DNA from: Roseburia inulinivorans DSM 16841
GTDB lineage: Bacteria; Bacillota; Clostridia; Lachnospirales; Lachnospiraceae
NCBI RefSeq assembly: GCF_000174195.1
Contig: NZ_ACFY01000161.1
Coordinates: 21,475-85,474 of the forward strand
Length of the DNA stretch: 64,000 nt
Reading direction: 5' to 3'
The position numbers and the translations under genes are program-made. The notes under the pieces were generated by a model. It saw nothing but the letters and a program-made list of their open reading frames with translations. It did no database searches and was not told the origin of the DNA. Shown here piece after piece: positions 53,454 through 63,131 of this stretch. Positions within the stretch are counted from its first letter, which is position 1. Each line of letters starts with the position of its first letter.

Positions 53454-54098
53454 TCACTGATAGTAAGTCAGCATATCGTCCCGGCTTCGCATAATATGTG
53501 CGTACATTTCTTTTTTGGCGCGCTCACCATCTCCTGCTGCAATTGCGTCCATGATCCTGCCATGTTCCTCGATGGAAATCTTTGCATACTCTTGTTCCGT
53601 CACCATATTTCCCATAGACAACCCATTCCATAGTTCTGCGATCATATTTTCCATCTTTTTATTTCCGGCTGCTGCCCAGATTTCACTGTGAAACTCCCGG
53701 TTCTGGCTCGCATACTGACTGTAATCTCCATTTTCCAAAGCAGCTTTGGATTCCTCATAAGAATCTCTGATACCGCTGATATCCACACCTTCTTCTGCTG
53801 CAAGCCCGGCACACGCACTCTCCAAAATCGCCCGCAGCTGATAATGTTCCCTGATATAAGTGTCTGTAATCCCTAAAACAATTGCGCCCTTGTTCTGCCG
53901 CAGCTTAATCAGTCCATCTCTCGCAAGAATCTGAAATGCTTCTCTTACAGGTGTAATCGAGACATTCAGCTGAGTTGCCACACTGTCTAAAGAAAGGATT
54001 TCTCCCTCTTTCATCTTTCTTGACAAAATTGCTTTCCGCAGCTCCGATGCTACCTTTTCCTTAGCAGATGGTATTTTTATCGGTTTCAAACCATTCAT
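53454..54098 (-). CDS. GntR-family transcriptional regulator (FCD-type effector domain)
   Basis: 214 residues. N-terminal winged helix (LRKAILSRKMKEGEILSLDS, then VATQLNVSITPVREAFQIL) and a C-terminal all-helical FCD domain with REFHSEIWAAAGN and EEHGRIMDAIAAGD. FCD domains bind carboxylate-type ligands with a metal. The ATG overlaps the end of the other GntR gene by 4 nt. It probably senses the C4 acid used by ttdAB. Confidence 0.9.
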   Translation of the reverse strand: MNGLKPIKIPSAKEKVASELRKAILSRKMKEGEILSLDSVATQLNVSITPVREAFQILARDGLIKLRQNKGAIVLGITDTYIREHYQLRAILESACAGLAAEEGVDISGIRDSYEESKAALENGDYSQYASQNREFHSEIWAAAGNKKMENMIAELWNGLSMGNMVTEQEYAKISIEEHGRIMDAIAAGDGERAKKEMYAHIMRSRDDMLTYYQ

Positions 54099-54697
54099 TT
54101 CTCAAAACCTCTTTCTTTTTTCACATTTTCTGTCAGTAATCTATAATATTCCTCCAGTGCGACTTCCATCACGATGGTATCTTTTCTGCAATATGCACTG
54201 TGAACAGTTTCAAGTTTATTCCGTCTGAGCTGTTTCTGCTCCGGATCTTTTCCCATTTCTGTCTCTTCCGATGCAAAACGGATATAACAGTCTGCCGATG
54301 TCTCTAAAAGCCTGCGGAAAAGTCCGTTTGTGATCGTTCCATAGACAAATTCATGGAACTTCTCTTCTGCATCTTCGCCCTCTGCTGAGTACACCCATTC
54401 AAAGGACATCTCTGCAAGGTCTTTTAATGCTTTCTTTTCCACATTTCCGAACATATCAAATATTTCTTCAATATTTCTTTCCGAAAAATCTGCCACCACA
54501 ACATGGCGGGTTGCAAGTCGCCTTACAAGTCCCTGCTCCTCTAAAATCTGTAGTGCCTCACGGACCGGCATTCTCGAATAGCCAAGTTTCTCTGACAATT
54601 CCTCCTGGCGAAGCGGCTGTCCTGCCTCCATTCTTCCTGATAAAATCTCATTTTGTATTGCTTCTGCGATATAATCGCAGGTACGTTTGTTTTTCAT
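54095..54697 (-). CDS. GntR-family transcriptional regulator
   Basis: 200 residues. Winged helix (AIQNEILSGRMEAGQPLRQE, then LSEKLGYSRMPVREALQILE) and a more divergent C-terminal helical domain. AGGAG precedes the ATG. It forms a coupled pair with the second GntR gene. Two different GntR proteins in one operon suggest a heteromer or stepwise control of the dicarboxylate genes. A TGGATACATTAT motif overlaps its promoter region. Confidence 0.88.
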   Translation of the reverse strand: MKNKRTCDYIAEAIQNEILSGRMEAGQPLRQEELSEKLGYSRMPVREALQILEEQGLVRRLATRHVVVADFSERNIEEIFDMFGNVEKKALKDLAEMSFEWVYSAEGEDAEEKFHEFVYGTITNGLFRRLLETSADCYIRFASEETEMGKDPEQKQLRRNKLETVHSAYCRKDTIVMEVALEEYYRLLTENVKKERGFEK

Positions 54698-54748
54698 TTC
54701 TTTCTCCTTTTAGTACGTTTCATTTGTGCACTGCTCATAGCTTTATAT

Positions 54749-54760
54749 ATAATGTATCCA
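54749..54760 (-). promoter_or_regulatory. TGGATACATTAT motif upstream of the GntR pair
   Basis: Identical to the motif at 53294-53305. It overlaps a -10-like CATTAT/TATATA stretch about 52 nt upstream of the GntR start, consistent with autoregulation. Confidence 0.45.
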
Positions 54761-54797
54761 ATTTCCCCTTATTTGTAAATAAAAACCTTTTGAAACA

Positions 54798-54835
54798 CAA
54801 AAAGGAAGCTGATTTTTCTATAAAAATCAACTTCC
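54798..54835 (-). terminator. Intrinsic terminator of the second carrier gene
   Basis: Minus strand GGAAGTTGATTTTT pairs with AGAAAAATCAGCTTCC, then TTTTTG. The stem overlaps the last codons of the carrier (stop at 54827). Confidence 0.8.
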
Positions 54836-56137
54836 CTGCTTTTCTTTTATTTTTCTATCCCTTAATAAAACGGAAACATCAACGGCATTAAAAAAAATCG
54901 TCATAATCGCAAGAATCACTGCCAAAGGTGTACCACATTTCAAATAGTCTTTCAATGTATATCCGCCCGGTTCAATGATCATGATCTGGCACGGTGCTGC
55001 CATCGGCGTCATGATAGAAATGCAGCTTGCGGTGAGTACACCCACAACGGCTGCTCTCGGATCAATCCCAATTTTCATACAGGCCGATACAACAAGTGGA
55101 ATGAAAATCGTAAGTGTTGCCAGATTCGACATGATCTGGGTAAGTAAAAATGGAATCAGGAAAAATACCGCCATGATCAGATACGGATTCGTTGTATTTC
55201 CAATCAGACTGATCATCCAGTCCGCCACGACATCCCCTGCACCTGTAATTTTGATCGCCTCTGATAAGGTCAACACCCCTGCAAATAAAAAGATTGTCGG
55301 CTGATGAATGGAATCCAATGCCTCTTTTTCGTTTAAAATTCCACTTAATACAAGCAAAACAGCACCAATGCATGCAACAATATACATCGGGATTCCAATC
55401 ACACTTTCCAAAAGCATTGCAAGGATTGTGACAAGGATAATGCCAATCGCAAGTTTTTCCTTAACCGGACTTAATTTTGCAGATTTCTTTCCGGTATGTT
55501 CACTGTCTGCAAACTTATTATTATCAATATCTGGCATTAACTTATATCCAACAAACGTCATATATAAAATTGACACCACAAGCAATGGGATTCTTGCAAT
55601 TGTAAAATCCCAGATATAAAGCTCATTTGGTGCTCCTGCCTTTGCCATAATATCAATCCATGTGATATTGCTCGCCCCCTGTCCCAAAAAGGTCATCGAA
55701 GTCGCAATATTGGCACAGGCCATCGCAGGATACAACAGTTTGCTTCTGCTTGTGCCAATCTCATTTGCAATTCCAACCAGAAGTGAGATCATGATCGCAG
55801 CCGTCGCTGTCGCGCTCGTGATACTTGCAAGCAGCGATGAGGCAATACATGCCAGAAAAATCAGCATTTTCGGATTATCCTTGTAGCGGACAACCAGCTG
55901 CTCCGCCTTATCGATCAGACTTGTTTTCGTAAGTCCTGCTCCAATGACAAACATTGCCACAAACATGACCACATTTGTGTTGATAAATCCACTGAATGCC
56001 TCCGCAGGTTCCATCACTCCTGTCATGATGAGCGATAGCATAATTCCGGCTGAAATCACGGAAAACGGAATTTTTCCTGTGATAAAAGCAACGATCGTAA
56101 GCACTAAAATAAGTAACGTAATTTCTAACGGTGTCAT
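54827..56137 (-). CDS. DASS/SLC13-type dicarboxylate carrier (second)
   Basis: 436 residues from the ATG at 56137 (GGAGGA 4-8 nt upstream). Same two-repeat layout as the 51994-53259 carrier (SATATAAIMISLLVG and MSNLATLTIFIPLV loops, TPMAAPCQIMI near the end) but clearly a different subtype. It lies between the GntR pair and a LysR gene on the same strand. Expression is probably controlled by one of them. The substrate is another C4 or related carboxylate; not decidable by sequence. Confidence 0.85.
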   Translation of the reverse strand: MTPLEITLLILVLTIVAFITGKIPFSVISAGIMLSLIMTGVMEPAEAFSGFINTNVVMFVAMFVIGAGLTKTSLIDKAEQLVVRYKDNPKMLIFLACIASSLLASITSATATAAIMISLLVGIANEIGTSRSKLLYPAMACANIATSMTFLGQGASNITWIDIMAKAGAPNELYIWDFTIARIPLLVVSILYMTFVGYKLMPDIDNNKFADSEHTGKKSAKLSPVKEKLAIGIILVTILAMLLESVIGIPMYIVACIGAVLLVLSGILNEKEALDSIHQPTIFLFAGVLTLSEAIKITGAGDVVADWMISLIGNTTNPYLIMAVFFLIPFLLTQIMSNLATLTIFIPLVVSACMKIGIDPRAAVVGVLTASCISIMTPMAAPCQIMIIEPGGYTLKDYLKCGTPLAVILAIMTIFFNAVDVSVLLRDRKIKEKQGS

Positions 56138-56276
56138 CTGTTCCTCCAACTTTTCCTGAGTATGATAATTTTTTAACAAGTATAACTATCATATGTCAGA
56201 AGTGCCAGAAAGTACAGTTCCTTATTTTCACATAATATGTCCTTCAACTACATATTATTATTTCCAGTATATGCTG

Positions 56277-57185
56277 CTACCGGATTGCTTCACAGATAAT
56301 CTCATACAGCTTTTCCATCTCCGTTTTTAATACGGTATCTTTCATATAAATCAGGTCAATTTCAATCTGAATCGGTGTATCTCCGATTGATAAAGGTACA
56401 ATTTCTTTTGAAAACGGGTTATTAAAAATCATATGATCCAACGTGATCATAATTGCTTCATGGTACGCCACACAGGACAATCCCGTTCTTGTCCCACTGA
56501 TCTGATATACAACATTAGGTTTTAAATGGTAATGTCCATAAATTTCATCTGCGTGCTGCCGAAACGGTGACCCCGGTAAAAGCATGACATTTTCCTCTTT
56601 TTCACACGCTTTAAGGTCAACCCACGGATACTGAAATCCTTCCTTCGCCACCGCCAGCGTTGCCAGATGATGATTTTTACCGACTGCCATGACAAACTCA
56701 CACATTTTAACCGGGCGGTATTCCAGATCAGCATCCTTCTGGTCAATTGTTGCCAGCACCACATCCACCTGCTGTTTTTTCAACAGCTCCATCAGCTCTC
56801 CTGTTGAATACTCCTGTAAAATAATTTTTACTGCCGGAAAACTCTCCTGAAACTTTGGAATGATATCTTTTAAAACAAGATCTGAAAAAGACGGCTGCAC
56901 ACCGATACGTATCATGCCGTGGCTCATACTGGAAAACCGCTCCATCTGAATTGTGATCTCTTTCTGGATTGTTTCGATCTCCTTACATCTGTCCACATAA
57001 TACTCGCCTGCCGCCGTCAGCACAAAACGTTTCCCGATCCTGTGAAATAACTGCACATTCAGTTCTTCCTCCCTCGCCTGGACAAACTTACTCAACGCAG
57101 AAGGTGTAATATAAAGATTATTCGCTGCTTTCGTAATCCCTCCACATTTTGCAACTTCCAAAATATACTGCACATTCTTATCCAT
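56277..57185 (-). CDS. LysR-family transcriptional regulator
   Basis: 302 residues with the N-terminal LysR helix-turn-helix (YILEVAKCGGITKAANNLYI then TPSALSKFVQAREEELNV) and a C-terminal substrate-binding domain beginning MIRIGVQPSFSDLV. GGAGG precedes the ATG. It stands upstream of the second carrier on the same strand with a 139-nt gap, so it may activate that gene. The effector is probably an organic acid. Confidence 0.9.
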   Translation of the reverse strand: MDKNVQYILEVAKCGGITKAANNLYITPSALSKFVQAREEELNVQLFHRIGKRFVLTAAGEYYVDRCKEIETIQKEITIQMERFSSMSHGMIRIGVQPSFSDLVLKDIIPKFQESFPAVKIILQEYSTGELMELLKKQQVDVVLATIDQKDADLEYRPVKMCEFVMAVGKNHHLATLAVAKEGFQYPWVDLKACEKEENVMLLPGSPFRQHADEIYGHYHLKPNVVYQISGTRTGLSCVAYHEAIMITLDHMIFNNPFSKEIVPLSIGDTPIQIEIDLIYMKDTVLKTEMEKLYEIICEAIR

Positions 57186-57259
57186 CCAGATATCCTCCCT
57201 CTTTTCAGGTTTCTAAAACTTCTCCCAGTAACAATTCGTTGATGCAATGAATGAAATAG

Positions 57260-57290
57260 AAAAAAAACCTACCACAGTTTCATATGGTAG
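57260..57290 (-). terminator. Intrinsic terminator of the 37-codon ORF unit
   Basis: Minus strand CTACCATATGAAACTGTGGTAG forms a stem (CTACCA/TGTGGTAG) followed by eight T residues. It lies 16 nt after the stop of the small ORF at 57306. Confidence 0.8.
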
Positions 57291-57305
57291 ATTCTTTTCA
57301 TTACA

Positions 57306-57419
57306 CTACGAAGTCGTACATTTTATGTACTCTGCAAAAGGGTTGTATGAATATGTTTCTAGGAGAAGAATAACATATACAATTGGGTAACTCAAAAGCG
57401 TATGCCATGGCACTGGCAT
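57306..57419 (-). CDS. 37-residue hydrophobic small ORF (or structured small RNA)
   Basis: The ORF starts MPVPWHTLLSYPIVYVILLL, a short membrane-helix-like segment, and ends NPFAEYIKCTTS. It fills the middle of a 402-nt gap, follows a TATAAC box and a CGACATAAATGTCG palindrome upstream, and is followed by an intrinsic terminator. This makes a complete transcription unit of about 180 nt. The ribosome binding site (GAGAAAGAG) is weak, and the RNA has small hairpins (GTACAT/ATGTAC, TACGA/TCGTA). A small RNA is therefore the alternative. Confidence 0.5.
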   Translation of the reverse strand: MPVPWHTLLSYPIVYVILLLETYSYNPFAEYIKCTTS

Positions 57420-57533
57420 CTCTTTCTCTGTTATACTAACGTATAATTCGCGAGAAGTAAAGTTTATATTTTTCGACATTTATGTCGTATAACTACATAT
57501 TTTTAAAAATACTCTTTGAGGATATTTCATTGC

Positions 57534-57566
57534 AAAAAAAGAACTGCAGACATCTGTCCACAGTCC
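57534..57566 (-). terminator. Intrinsic terminator of the cytidylate-kinase-like gene
   Basis: Minus strand GGACTGTGGAC pairs with GTCTGCAGTTC and is followed by seven T residues. Confidence 0.85.
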
Positions 57567-57587
57567 TCTTTCTGCCATCGCATTTAT

Positions 57588-58586
57588 TTAGCTGTTTGGA
57601 TATTTATTGATCATACGCTCGATCAATTCTACTGACTCTTCAATACCGTAGCTTGCACTGTTGATGCATAAATCATAGTTAACAGCATCTCCCCACTTCT
57701 TACCGGTATAATCAAAATAATATTTTGCATGCTTTGCATCTAATTTTACCAGAAGGTGTGCTGCCTGTTTATAATTTAAGTTGTGCAGTTCCATCATACG
57801 ACGTACACGCTGTTCAAAGGAAGCTGTAATAAAAATACTGATATGTGGGATTCGATGGTTTGTAAGTACAACATCCGCACATCTTCCCATTACAATAAAA
57901 TCTTCCTTCTTTGCCATCTCACAGATCAGATCACTCTGATTGAAGAAAATAGCATCCTGAACTGGAAGTCCATGATATTTCTTGAAATTCTTGAAGAACT
58001 TTCCAACACCTGTTTTTTTTGCAATCTTTCCTTTGAGTTCTTCTACATAATTGCTATGATCTTCAATATCTTCTTTCTCTGCATCCATTTTTTTCAAAAC
58101 CTGATCAAAAATTTCTGCATCATAGTAATTGATCTTCAACTTGTCTGCCAGCGCAAAACCGATATCGGTTCCGGCGCTTCCATGTGTACGTCCAATACAG
58201 ATGATCAAATGATCATCCGGTGAAAACTTCTGTCTTAAATTGGAAGTATTCAAAGCCGCAAGATTTTCATTGATAATATCAACGCTTCCAAAACTGTCCG
58301 GAATCGCTGCAATTTTTTTCAAAATCTCATTGTACTGTGTCATCATTCTGTGATGATCTTCTTTATTCTTAATAGTTCTCGCCATATTGCCGATCAATGC
58401 AATATCGCTTCGGATCTCATGCCCCTGTGGTCTTGTGATCAGAAGTCTGGTGATCTCTTCAACGCAGGTTGCCTCATCTCCGGTAAAAGTTCTACCAAGA
58501 GAAGAACCTACACACTCATATACCTCTTTATCTAACTGATAGATCTGCTTTGCGATCTCGTAACAATTCTCTCTATTTTTTTCCAT
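57588..58586 (-). CDS. Cytidylate kinase-like family protein
   Basis: 332 residues. The N-terminal ~115 are helical and unassigned. Then comes a P-loop kinase fold of the AAA_33/cytidylate-kinase-2 type, starting LIICIGRTHGSAGTDIGFAL with an altered P-loop, the YYDAEIFDQ segment, VMGRCADVVL and the lid region RVRRMME. These proteins are common in gut Firmicutes and poorly characterised. It is 30 nt downstream of an antiporter gene in the same operon. Nucleotide or other small-molecule phosphorylation is uncertain. Confidence 0.75.
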   Translation of the reverse strand: MEKNRENCYEIAKQIYQLDKEVYECVGSSLGRTFTGDEATCVEEITRLLITRPQGHEIRSDIALIGNMARTIKNKEDHHRMMTQYNEILKKIAAIPDSFGSVDIINENLAALNTSNLRQKFSPDDHLIICIGRTHGSAGTDIGFALADKLKINYYDAEIFDQVLKKMDAEKEDIEDHSNYVEELKGKIAKKTGVGKFFKNFKKYHGLPVQDAIFFNQSDLICEMAKKEDFIVMGRCADVVLTNHRIPHISIFITASFEQRVRRMMELHNLNYKQAAHLLVKLDAKHAKYYFDYTGKKWGDAVNYDLCINSASYGIEESVELIERMINKYPNS

Positions 58587-58616
58587 GACTCATCATACCT
58601 TTCTATCACTGCAATT

Positions 58617-59960
58617 TTATAAGAAGAATACCAGCATATCAATAAAGAATACAGGTACTAAAATACACAGTGACCAGCCCATATATCCGAAGAAGGATGG
58701 CATACGGATACCGTTTTCATCAGAAATAGATTTTACCATAAAGTTTGGCGCATTTCCAATGTAAGTGTTAGCTCCCATAAATACCGCACCACAGGAAATT
58801 GCCGTAAGGATCTTTACAGAGATGGTACCAACTGTAGTAACAATACCTGATGTGAATCCAAGTGTTCCTGCTGTTGTGAGGAATACCAGATAGGTTGGTG
58901 TGTTATCCAAAAAGCTGGAAAGGAATCCGGTTGCCCAGAACATCTGGTATGGCTCGGTAATTCCAAGGTTAGGTCCCATTGTTTTAAGTAATGCAAGCGC
59001 CGGCTGCATTGTGATAAAAATGCCGATAAATAATATTGCAACTTCCTGGATCGCACCCCACGTAAAGTGGTTCTGGGTACGTATCTTCTCGTTTGTTGTC
59101 TTGAATGACAGCAGTGCAGCTAAAAGAATAATTGCAATTTCAATCATTGCCGGGAATGTCAATTTCACAGATTTATAAATTGTAATTCCAAGTACGTTTC
59201 CGGCTGCATCCTGGAACATTGGCAGACTTGGAAGCGTACCGCTTAAAATAACAGCCACAACGATCGCTACAAGGAAAACTATATTATGTAAACCTTCTAC
59301 TTTGATATCTACACCCGGTTTGCTGATATCCGGACGTAAACCATTCGCAATATCCTTGCGATACTGTTTCTTATCAATTAAGTAGAAAATGATCAATAAT
59401 AAAATCATATTGAAAATTAAAATCGGGAACAAGTGTAAGCTCCAGAAGAATGGAACACCACGCATAAATCCCATTAAAAGTGGTGGATCGCCGATAGGTG
59501 TCAGACATCCACCCATATTGGAGATCATGAAAATAAAAAATATCATGATCTGTGCTTTGTTTTTTCTCCATGAATTCATCTTGATCATCGGGCGGACAAG
59601 CAGCATACTTGCACCGGTTGTACCGATACAGCTCGATAATAAAGTTCCGAATGCTAAAAATAAAGCATTCACAGCAGGAGAACCTGCAAGGTTACCCTCC
59701 AGCGTAATATTTCCGGATACACAGAACAGACCGAATAATAAAACGATAAAGGTCAGATAATCATTCACGATACACTCTAACACTGTTTCGGTCGTCTCTC
59801 CTGCGCCGTTTAACACGATAGACGGGATAATAAAAAGCAATGACCACACGATCACTGCCAAAGCCTGATGTTTTTCCCACCACTCAGGCTTTACCAATGG
59901 CATTACCGCAATGCAGAGCAATAAACCTGCAAACGGAATGCAAAGTAATAAACTGTTCAT
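58617..59960 (-). CDS. Na+/H+ antiporter or citrate-type carrier (NhaD/CitM-like)
   Basis: 447 residues from the ATG at 59960 (AGAGG 8 nt upstream). About 12 helices, with ISNMGGCLTPIGDPPLLMGF and SFLDNTPTYLVFL, which fit the ion-transporter superfamily clade of NhaD/CitMHS. An antiporter is most likely. It opens an operon with the cytidylate-kinase-like gene. A 220-nt gap upstream contains no gene that I can support. Confidence 0.82.
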   Translation of the reverse strand: MNSLLLCIPFAGLLLCIAVMPLVKPEWWEKHQALAVIVWSLLFIIPSIVLNGAGETTETVLECIVNDYLTFIVLLFGLFCVSGNITLEGNLAGSPAVNALFLAFGTLLSSCIGTTGASMLLVRPMIKMNSWRKNKAQIMIFFIFMISNMGGCLTPIGDPPLLMGFMRGVPFFWSLHLFPILIFNMILLLIIFYLIDKKQYRKDIANGLRPDISKPGVDIKVEGLHNIVFLVAIVVAVILSGTLPSLPMFQDAAGNVLGITIYKSVKLTFPAMIEIAIILLAALLSFKTTNEKIRTQNHFTWGAIQEVAILFIGIFITMQPALALLKTMGPNLGITEPYQMFWATGFLSSFLDNTPTYLVFLTTAGTLGFTSGIVTTVGTISVKILTAISCGAVFMGANTYIGNAPNFMVKSISDENGIRMPSFFGYMGWSLCILVPVFFIDMLVFFL

Positions 59961-60182
59961 GTTTTGCACCTCTTCTTTTTTACATATTCAAATTCAAACC
60001 CATGTCAATATTATCAGATTTTCCAAAATTTTCAACTTTTTTCTAACTAAAATCCGGTCAAGAACTACATATAAGTAAAACTGTATTTTTTTCTGCTACA
60101 AAATGACGGTCGTGTGATATCAATATCTGATGGTTTCCATGCAAAAAGTGGACACTTGTTGGTTCTATTTTAAAAATTGCAC

Positions 60183-60217
60183 AAAAAAGATCGTTACAAA
60201 GCTCCTCTGCAACGATC
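60183..60217 (-). terminator. Intrinsic terminator of the DAHP synthase gene
   Basis: Minus strand GATCGTTGCA pairs with TTGTAACGATC and is followed by six T residues. Confidence 0.85.
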
Positions 60218-60229
60218 TTTTCAGCAATT

Positions 60230-61282
60230 TTACCATAAATCTGCCAACTCATAAATCAGCTTTTCTGTTTTCTCCCATCCAAGACAAGGATCTGTGATGG
60301 ATTTTCCATAGCAGTGTTCGCCAACTTTCTGGGCACCATCCTCAATATAACTCTCGATCATAAGTCCTTTTACCAGATTATGAATCTCTTTTGACACTTT
60401 ACAACTATGTAATACATCTTTGCTGATACGAATCTGTTCCATAAACTGTTTTCCTGAGTTAGAATGATTGGTATCCACGATGACCGCCGGATTTGCGAGG
60501 GTTGTCTGCTGTGATGCGTTGACATCCTCATAATGTTCTAATAAATTCTGTAGATCTTCATAATGATAATTTGGAATATTACGTCCAAACTTGTCCACAT
60601 ATCCGCGTAAAATAGCGTGTGCATATGGATTTCCGGTTGTTGTCACTTCCCAGCCCCGGTATAAAAACGTATGTCCGTGCTGTGCAGCGATCATGGAATT
60701 CATCATAACAGAAATATCCCCGCCTGTCGGATTCTTCATTCCGACCGGAATCCCAACTCCACTTGCAGTCAGACGATGCTGCTGGTCTTCTACGGAACGT
60801 GCACCTACTGCCACATAAGACAACAAATCAGACAAATATCTGTGATTCTCCGGGTAGAGCATTTCATCTGCACAGGTAAATCCGGTTTCTTTTACCGCTC
60901 TCGTATGCAGTTCCCGGATTGCAATGATTCCTTTTAACATATCCTCTTTTTTCTCCGGATCCGGCTGATGCAGCATTCCTTTATATCCAACGCCGATCGT
61001 TCTCGGCTTATTGGTATAAATACGGGGAATTATAAAAATTTTATCCTTCACTTTTTCCTGAACCGTTCTCAATCTGGATATATAGTCAATAACAGCATCT
61101 TCATTATCTGCGGAGCAGGGACCGATCACTAAAATCAGCCTGTCATCTTTTCCCTCAAAAATATTGCGTATCTCTTCATCTCTCTGGGCTTTCACTGCCA
61201 CAACTTCTGTACTTACCGGAAACTGCTCTTTCAACTCCTGTGGTGTTGGCAGTTTCCGTAAAAATTCCATCTCCATTTCCAT
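60230..61282 (-). CDS. aroF: 3-deoxy-D-arabino-heptulosonate-7-phosphate synthase, AroF/G/H type
   Basis: 350 residues from the ATG at 61282 (GGAGG 8 nt upstream). Class I-alpha DAHP synthase: LVIGPCSADNEDAVIDY (PEP region), IPRIYTNKPRT (usually RVYFEKPRT), GIPVGMKNPTGGD, DTNHSNSGKQF and SITDPCLGWEKTE. It condenses PEP and erythrose-4-phosphate at the entry to aromatic amino acid synthesis. Which effector inhibits it cannot be read with confidence. A strong promoter with a palindrome lies upstream. Confidence 0.9.
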   Translation of the reverse strand: MEMEMEFLRKLPTPQELKEQFPVSTEVVAVKAQRDEEIRNIFEGKDDRLILVIGPCSADNEDAVIDYISRLRTVQEKVKDKIFIIPRIYTNKPRTIGVGYKGMLHQPDPEKKEDMLKGIIAIRELHTRAVKETGFTCADEMLYPENHRYLSDLLSYVAVGARSVEDQQHRLTASGVGIPVGMKNPTGGDISVMMNSMIAAQHGHTFLYRGWEVTTTGNPYAHAILRGYVDKFGRNIPNYHYEDLQNLLEHYEDVNASQQTTLANPAVIVDTNHSNSGKQFMEQIRISKDVLHSCKVSKEIHNLVKGLMIESYIEDGAQKVGEHCYGKSITDPCLGWEKTEKLIYELADLW

Positions 61283-61389
61283 TGGTACATCCTCCATGTG
61301 TAACTCCAAGCCTGCATAAAAACTTCTCTTTGCCAGTATCTATCGTCATACACTCTGTGCTATCTACATCTTATGCAGTTTTATTTTCG

Positions 61390-61448
61390 TACTTCAACGC
61401 ATTGAAGTATTCTTTTTTTATCATAATAGTTTCACAGGAATCCGTCAA
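61390..61448 (-). promoter_or_regulatory. Promoter of the DAHP synthase gene with palindromic site at +1
   Basis: Minus strand TTGACG (61443-61448), 17 bp, TATGAT (61420-61425). TACTTCAATGCGTTGAAGTA (61390-61409), an 8-bp-arm palindrome, spans the expected start of transcription and may be an operator or a 5' RNA hairpin. Confidence 0.65.
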
Positions 61449-61465
61449 GTGCTAATTCTTGTTTA

Positions 61466-62947
61466 TTACTGGTTTTCATTATTTTCTACTGAGTTTTTCA
61501 AATCCTCTGCCAGTAAATAAATATTTTCCAGCACTTTTTTACAATTGGACATCTTCTCCACTGTAATGTCTGCCGTGCGGAGACCCTCGGTGGAAGAAGC
61601 TGCTACCTCCTCACCTGTTGCAGACAAATGCGTGATGTTATCTGAGATCACTCCTGTCGCATCCAGTATTTTTTGAATACTCTGTTCTGCAACATCGATA
61701 TTTCCCATTAAAACTTCCACTGCATTACCAACATCATTAAATTTATCTCTGGTATCATCGATCAGTTGATTCTGCTTCTCTACAGATTCTGCCGCTGTCA
61801 TGATGCTGTCATTCGCACGTTTTGTATCTTCATTCAATTTCTGGATGATCTCTGTAATATTTGCAGAAGCATCCTTCGTCTGCTCTGAAAGCTGACGGAT
61901 TTCATCTGCCACGACTGCGAAACCTTTTCCGGCTTCACCGGCTCTTGCTGCTTCAATAGACGCATTCAGGGCAAGCAGATTGGTCTGATTTGAAATGTTA
62001 ATGATGGAATCGACAAATGTTTTTACTTCCTCCACTTTATCGGTCAGGCTTCTGATCACATCCACCGTCACCTGACTCGCATCTGCAACGTTCACGGCCT
62101 GTTCCTTCAATTCACTGACAACACCGGCACCTTCTTTCACATTGTCATTCGTCTTATGTGATGCCTCGATCATTTCTTTGATGCCCTGCTCTGCCTGATC
62201 GGTATTCCCCTGAATATCAGAACACATAACCGCCTGTTTCTGGATCGCTTCCGCTGTGCTTTCTGTGCTGTCTGCAATTTCCTGAATGGAACTGTGACTC
62301 ACATTAATGGATTCCTGCAGACCGTCAAGCATATCCATTGCCTCTCCAAAATGCTTGGAAATATTCTCTGCAACGATGATCATCTTTTTATTACTATCCT
62401 TCTGGATATCCGATGCATTTTGAATTTCTGCAAGATTTTCTTTAAAGAAACACTCGAGCAGACGCTCTGCACTATTGCAGGCATATGCGGTCAGCAATAA
62501 TACAAACAGCCCAATCACATTATTCTGCAGATCTGATCCGTCACCCAGAAAGCATCTGACTAAATGAACTACAATGGAAACCAGCGCAATACCATTTGTC
62601 ACCATCACAATTTTCTTGTCCAGATAAACCATTGCAACGATCAGTAGCGGCAGACCATATGTCCATGTTCCAACGGTTGTGTTCAATTGGACAATCACGA
62701 AATAACCTATCATCATCGACAGTGTCATGATTACCGCACATGTGCGTGTTGTTCTTTTACCAAGATATGCTACAACCGAGATAACGATAACTGCTGCCGC
62801 CGTGACTGCCTCCATCACAATCTTTGCCGCATGTCCGCCCTGACTGACGCCCAATGCTAACATAAGGGTAGCTGCTATGTATCCAAAAACAACCACTATT
62901 GCAAGCAGTACTCTTTTATTCGCTCTGGAATATTGTTCTTCATTCAT
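61466..62947 (-). CDS. Methyl-accepting chemotaxis protein
   Basis: 493 residues. About six membrane helices (residues 12-165) with little extracellular sequence are followed directly by the long coiled-coil signalling domain. Its hairpin tip ([20 protein letters not shown], then [20 protein letters not shown]) is textbook for receptors binding CheA/CheW. Methylation helices flank it. The input domain resembles membrane-embedded sensors rather than a ligand-binding pocket. No HAMP domain is obvious. It implies a motile organism. Confidence 0.9.
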   Translation of the reverse strand: MNEEQYSRANKRVLLAIVVVFGYIAATLMLALGVSQGGHAAKIVMEAVTAAAVIVISVVAYLGKRTTRTCAVIMTLSMMIGYFVIVQLNTTVGTWTYGLPLLIVAMVYLDKKIVMVTNGIALVSIVVHLVRCFLGDGSDLQNNVIGLFVLLLTAYACNSAERLLECFFKENLAEIQNASDIQKDSNKKMIIVAENISKHFGEAMDMLDGLQESINVSHSSIQEIADSTESTAEAIQKQAVMCSDIQGNTDQAEQGIKEMIEASHKTNDNVKEGAGVVSELKEQAVNVADASQVTVDVIRSLTDKVEEVKTFVDSIINISNQTNLLALNASIEAARAGEAGKGFAVVADEIRQLSEQTKDASANITEIIQKLNEDTKRANDSIMTAAESVEKQNQLIDDTRDKFNDVGNAVEVLMGNIDVAEQSIQKILDATGVISDNITHLSATGEEVAASSTEGLRTADITVEKMSNCKKVLENIYLLAEDLKNSVENNENQ

Positions 62948-63131
62948 ATAACTTCCTCTTTTCTGGTTAAAATGTATTTTTCGTGCTATGCCCTATTATA
63001 CTACAATGTATTTTGCTTATCTACATTTTTTGTATATTTTGCATAACTTTGGAATAATTATACGTAAACAAATCATTATTTTGACAGTTAAATATTGTTT
63101 AGATTCATTACAATTCCTGCTTTTTTCACGC

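Noticed and set aside
57186..57587. 6S RNA or another known ncRNA in the gap
   Set aside because: The length of the unit is about right for 6S RNA, but I cannot build the long rod with a central bubble, and an ORF explains the middle part better.
60058..60252. 64-residue minus-strand ORF after the DAHP synthase gene
   Set aside because: It overlaps the DAHP synthase end and its terminator and has no ribosome binding site.
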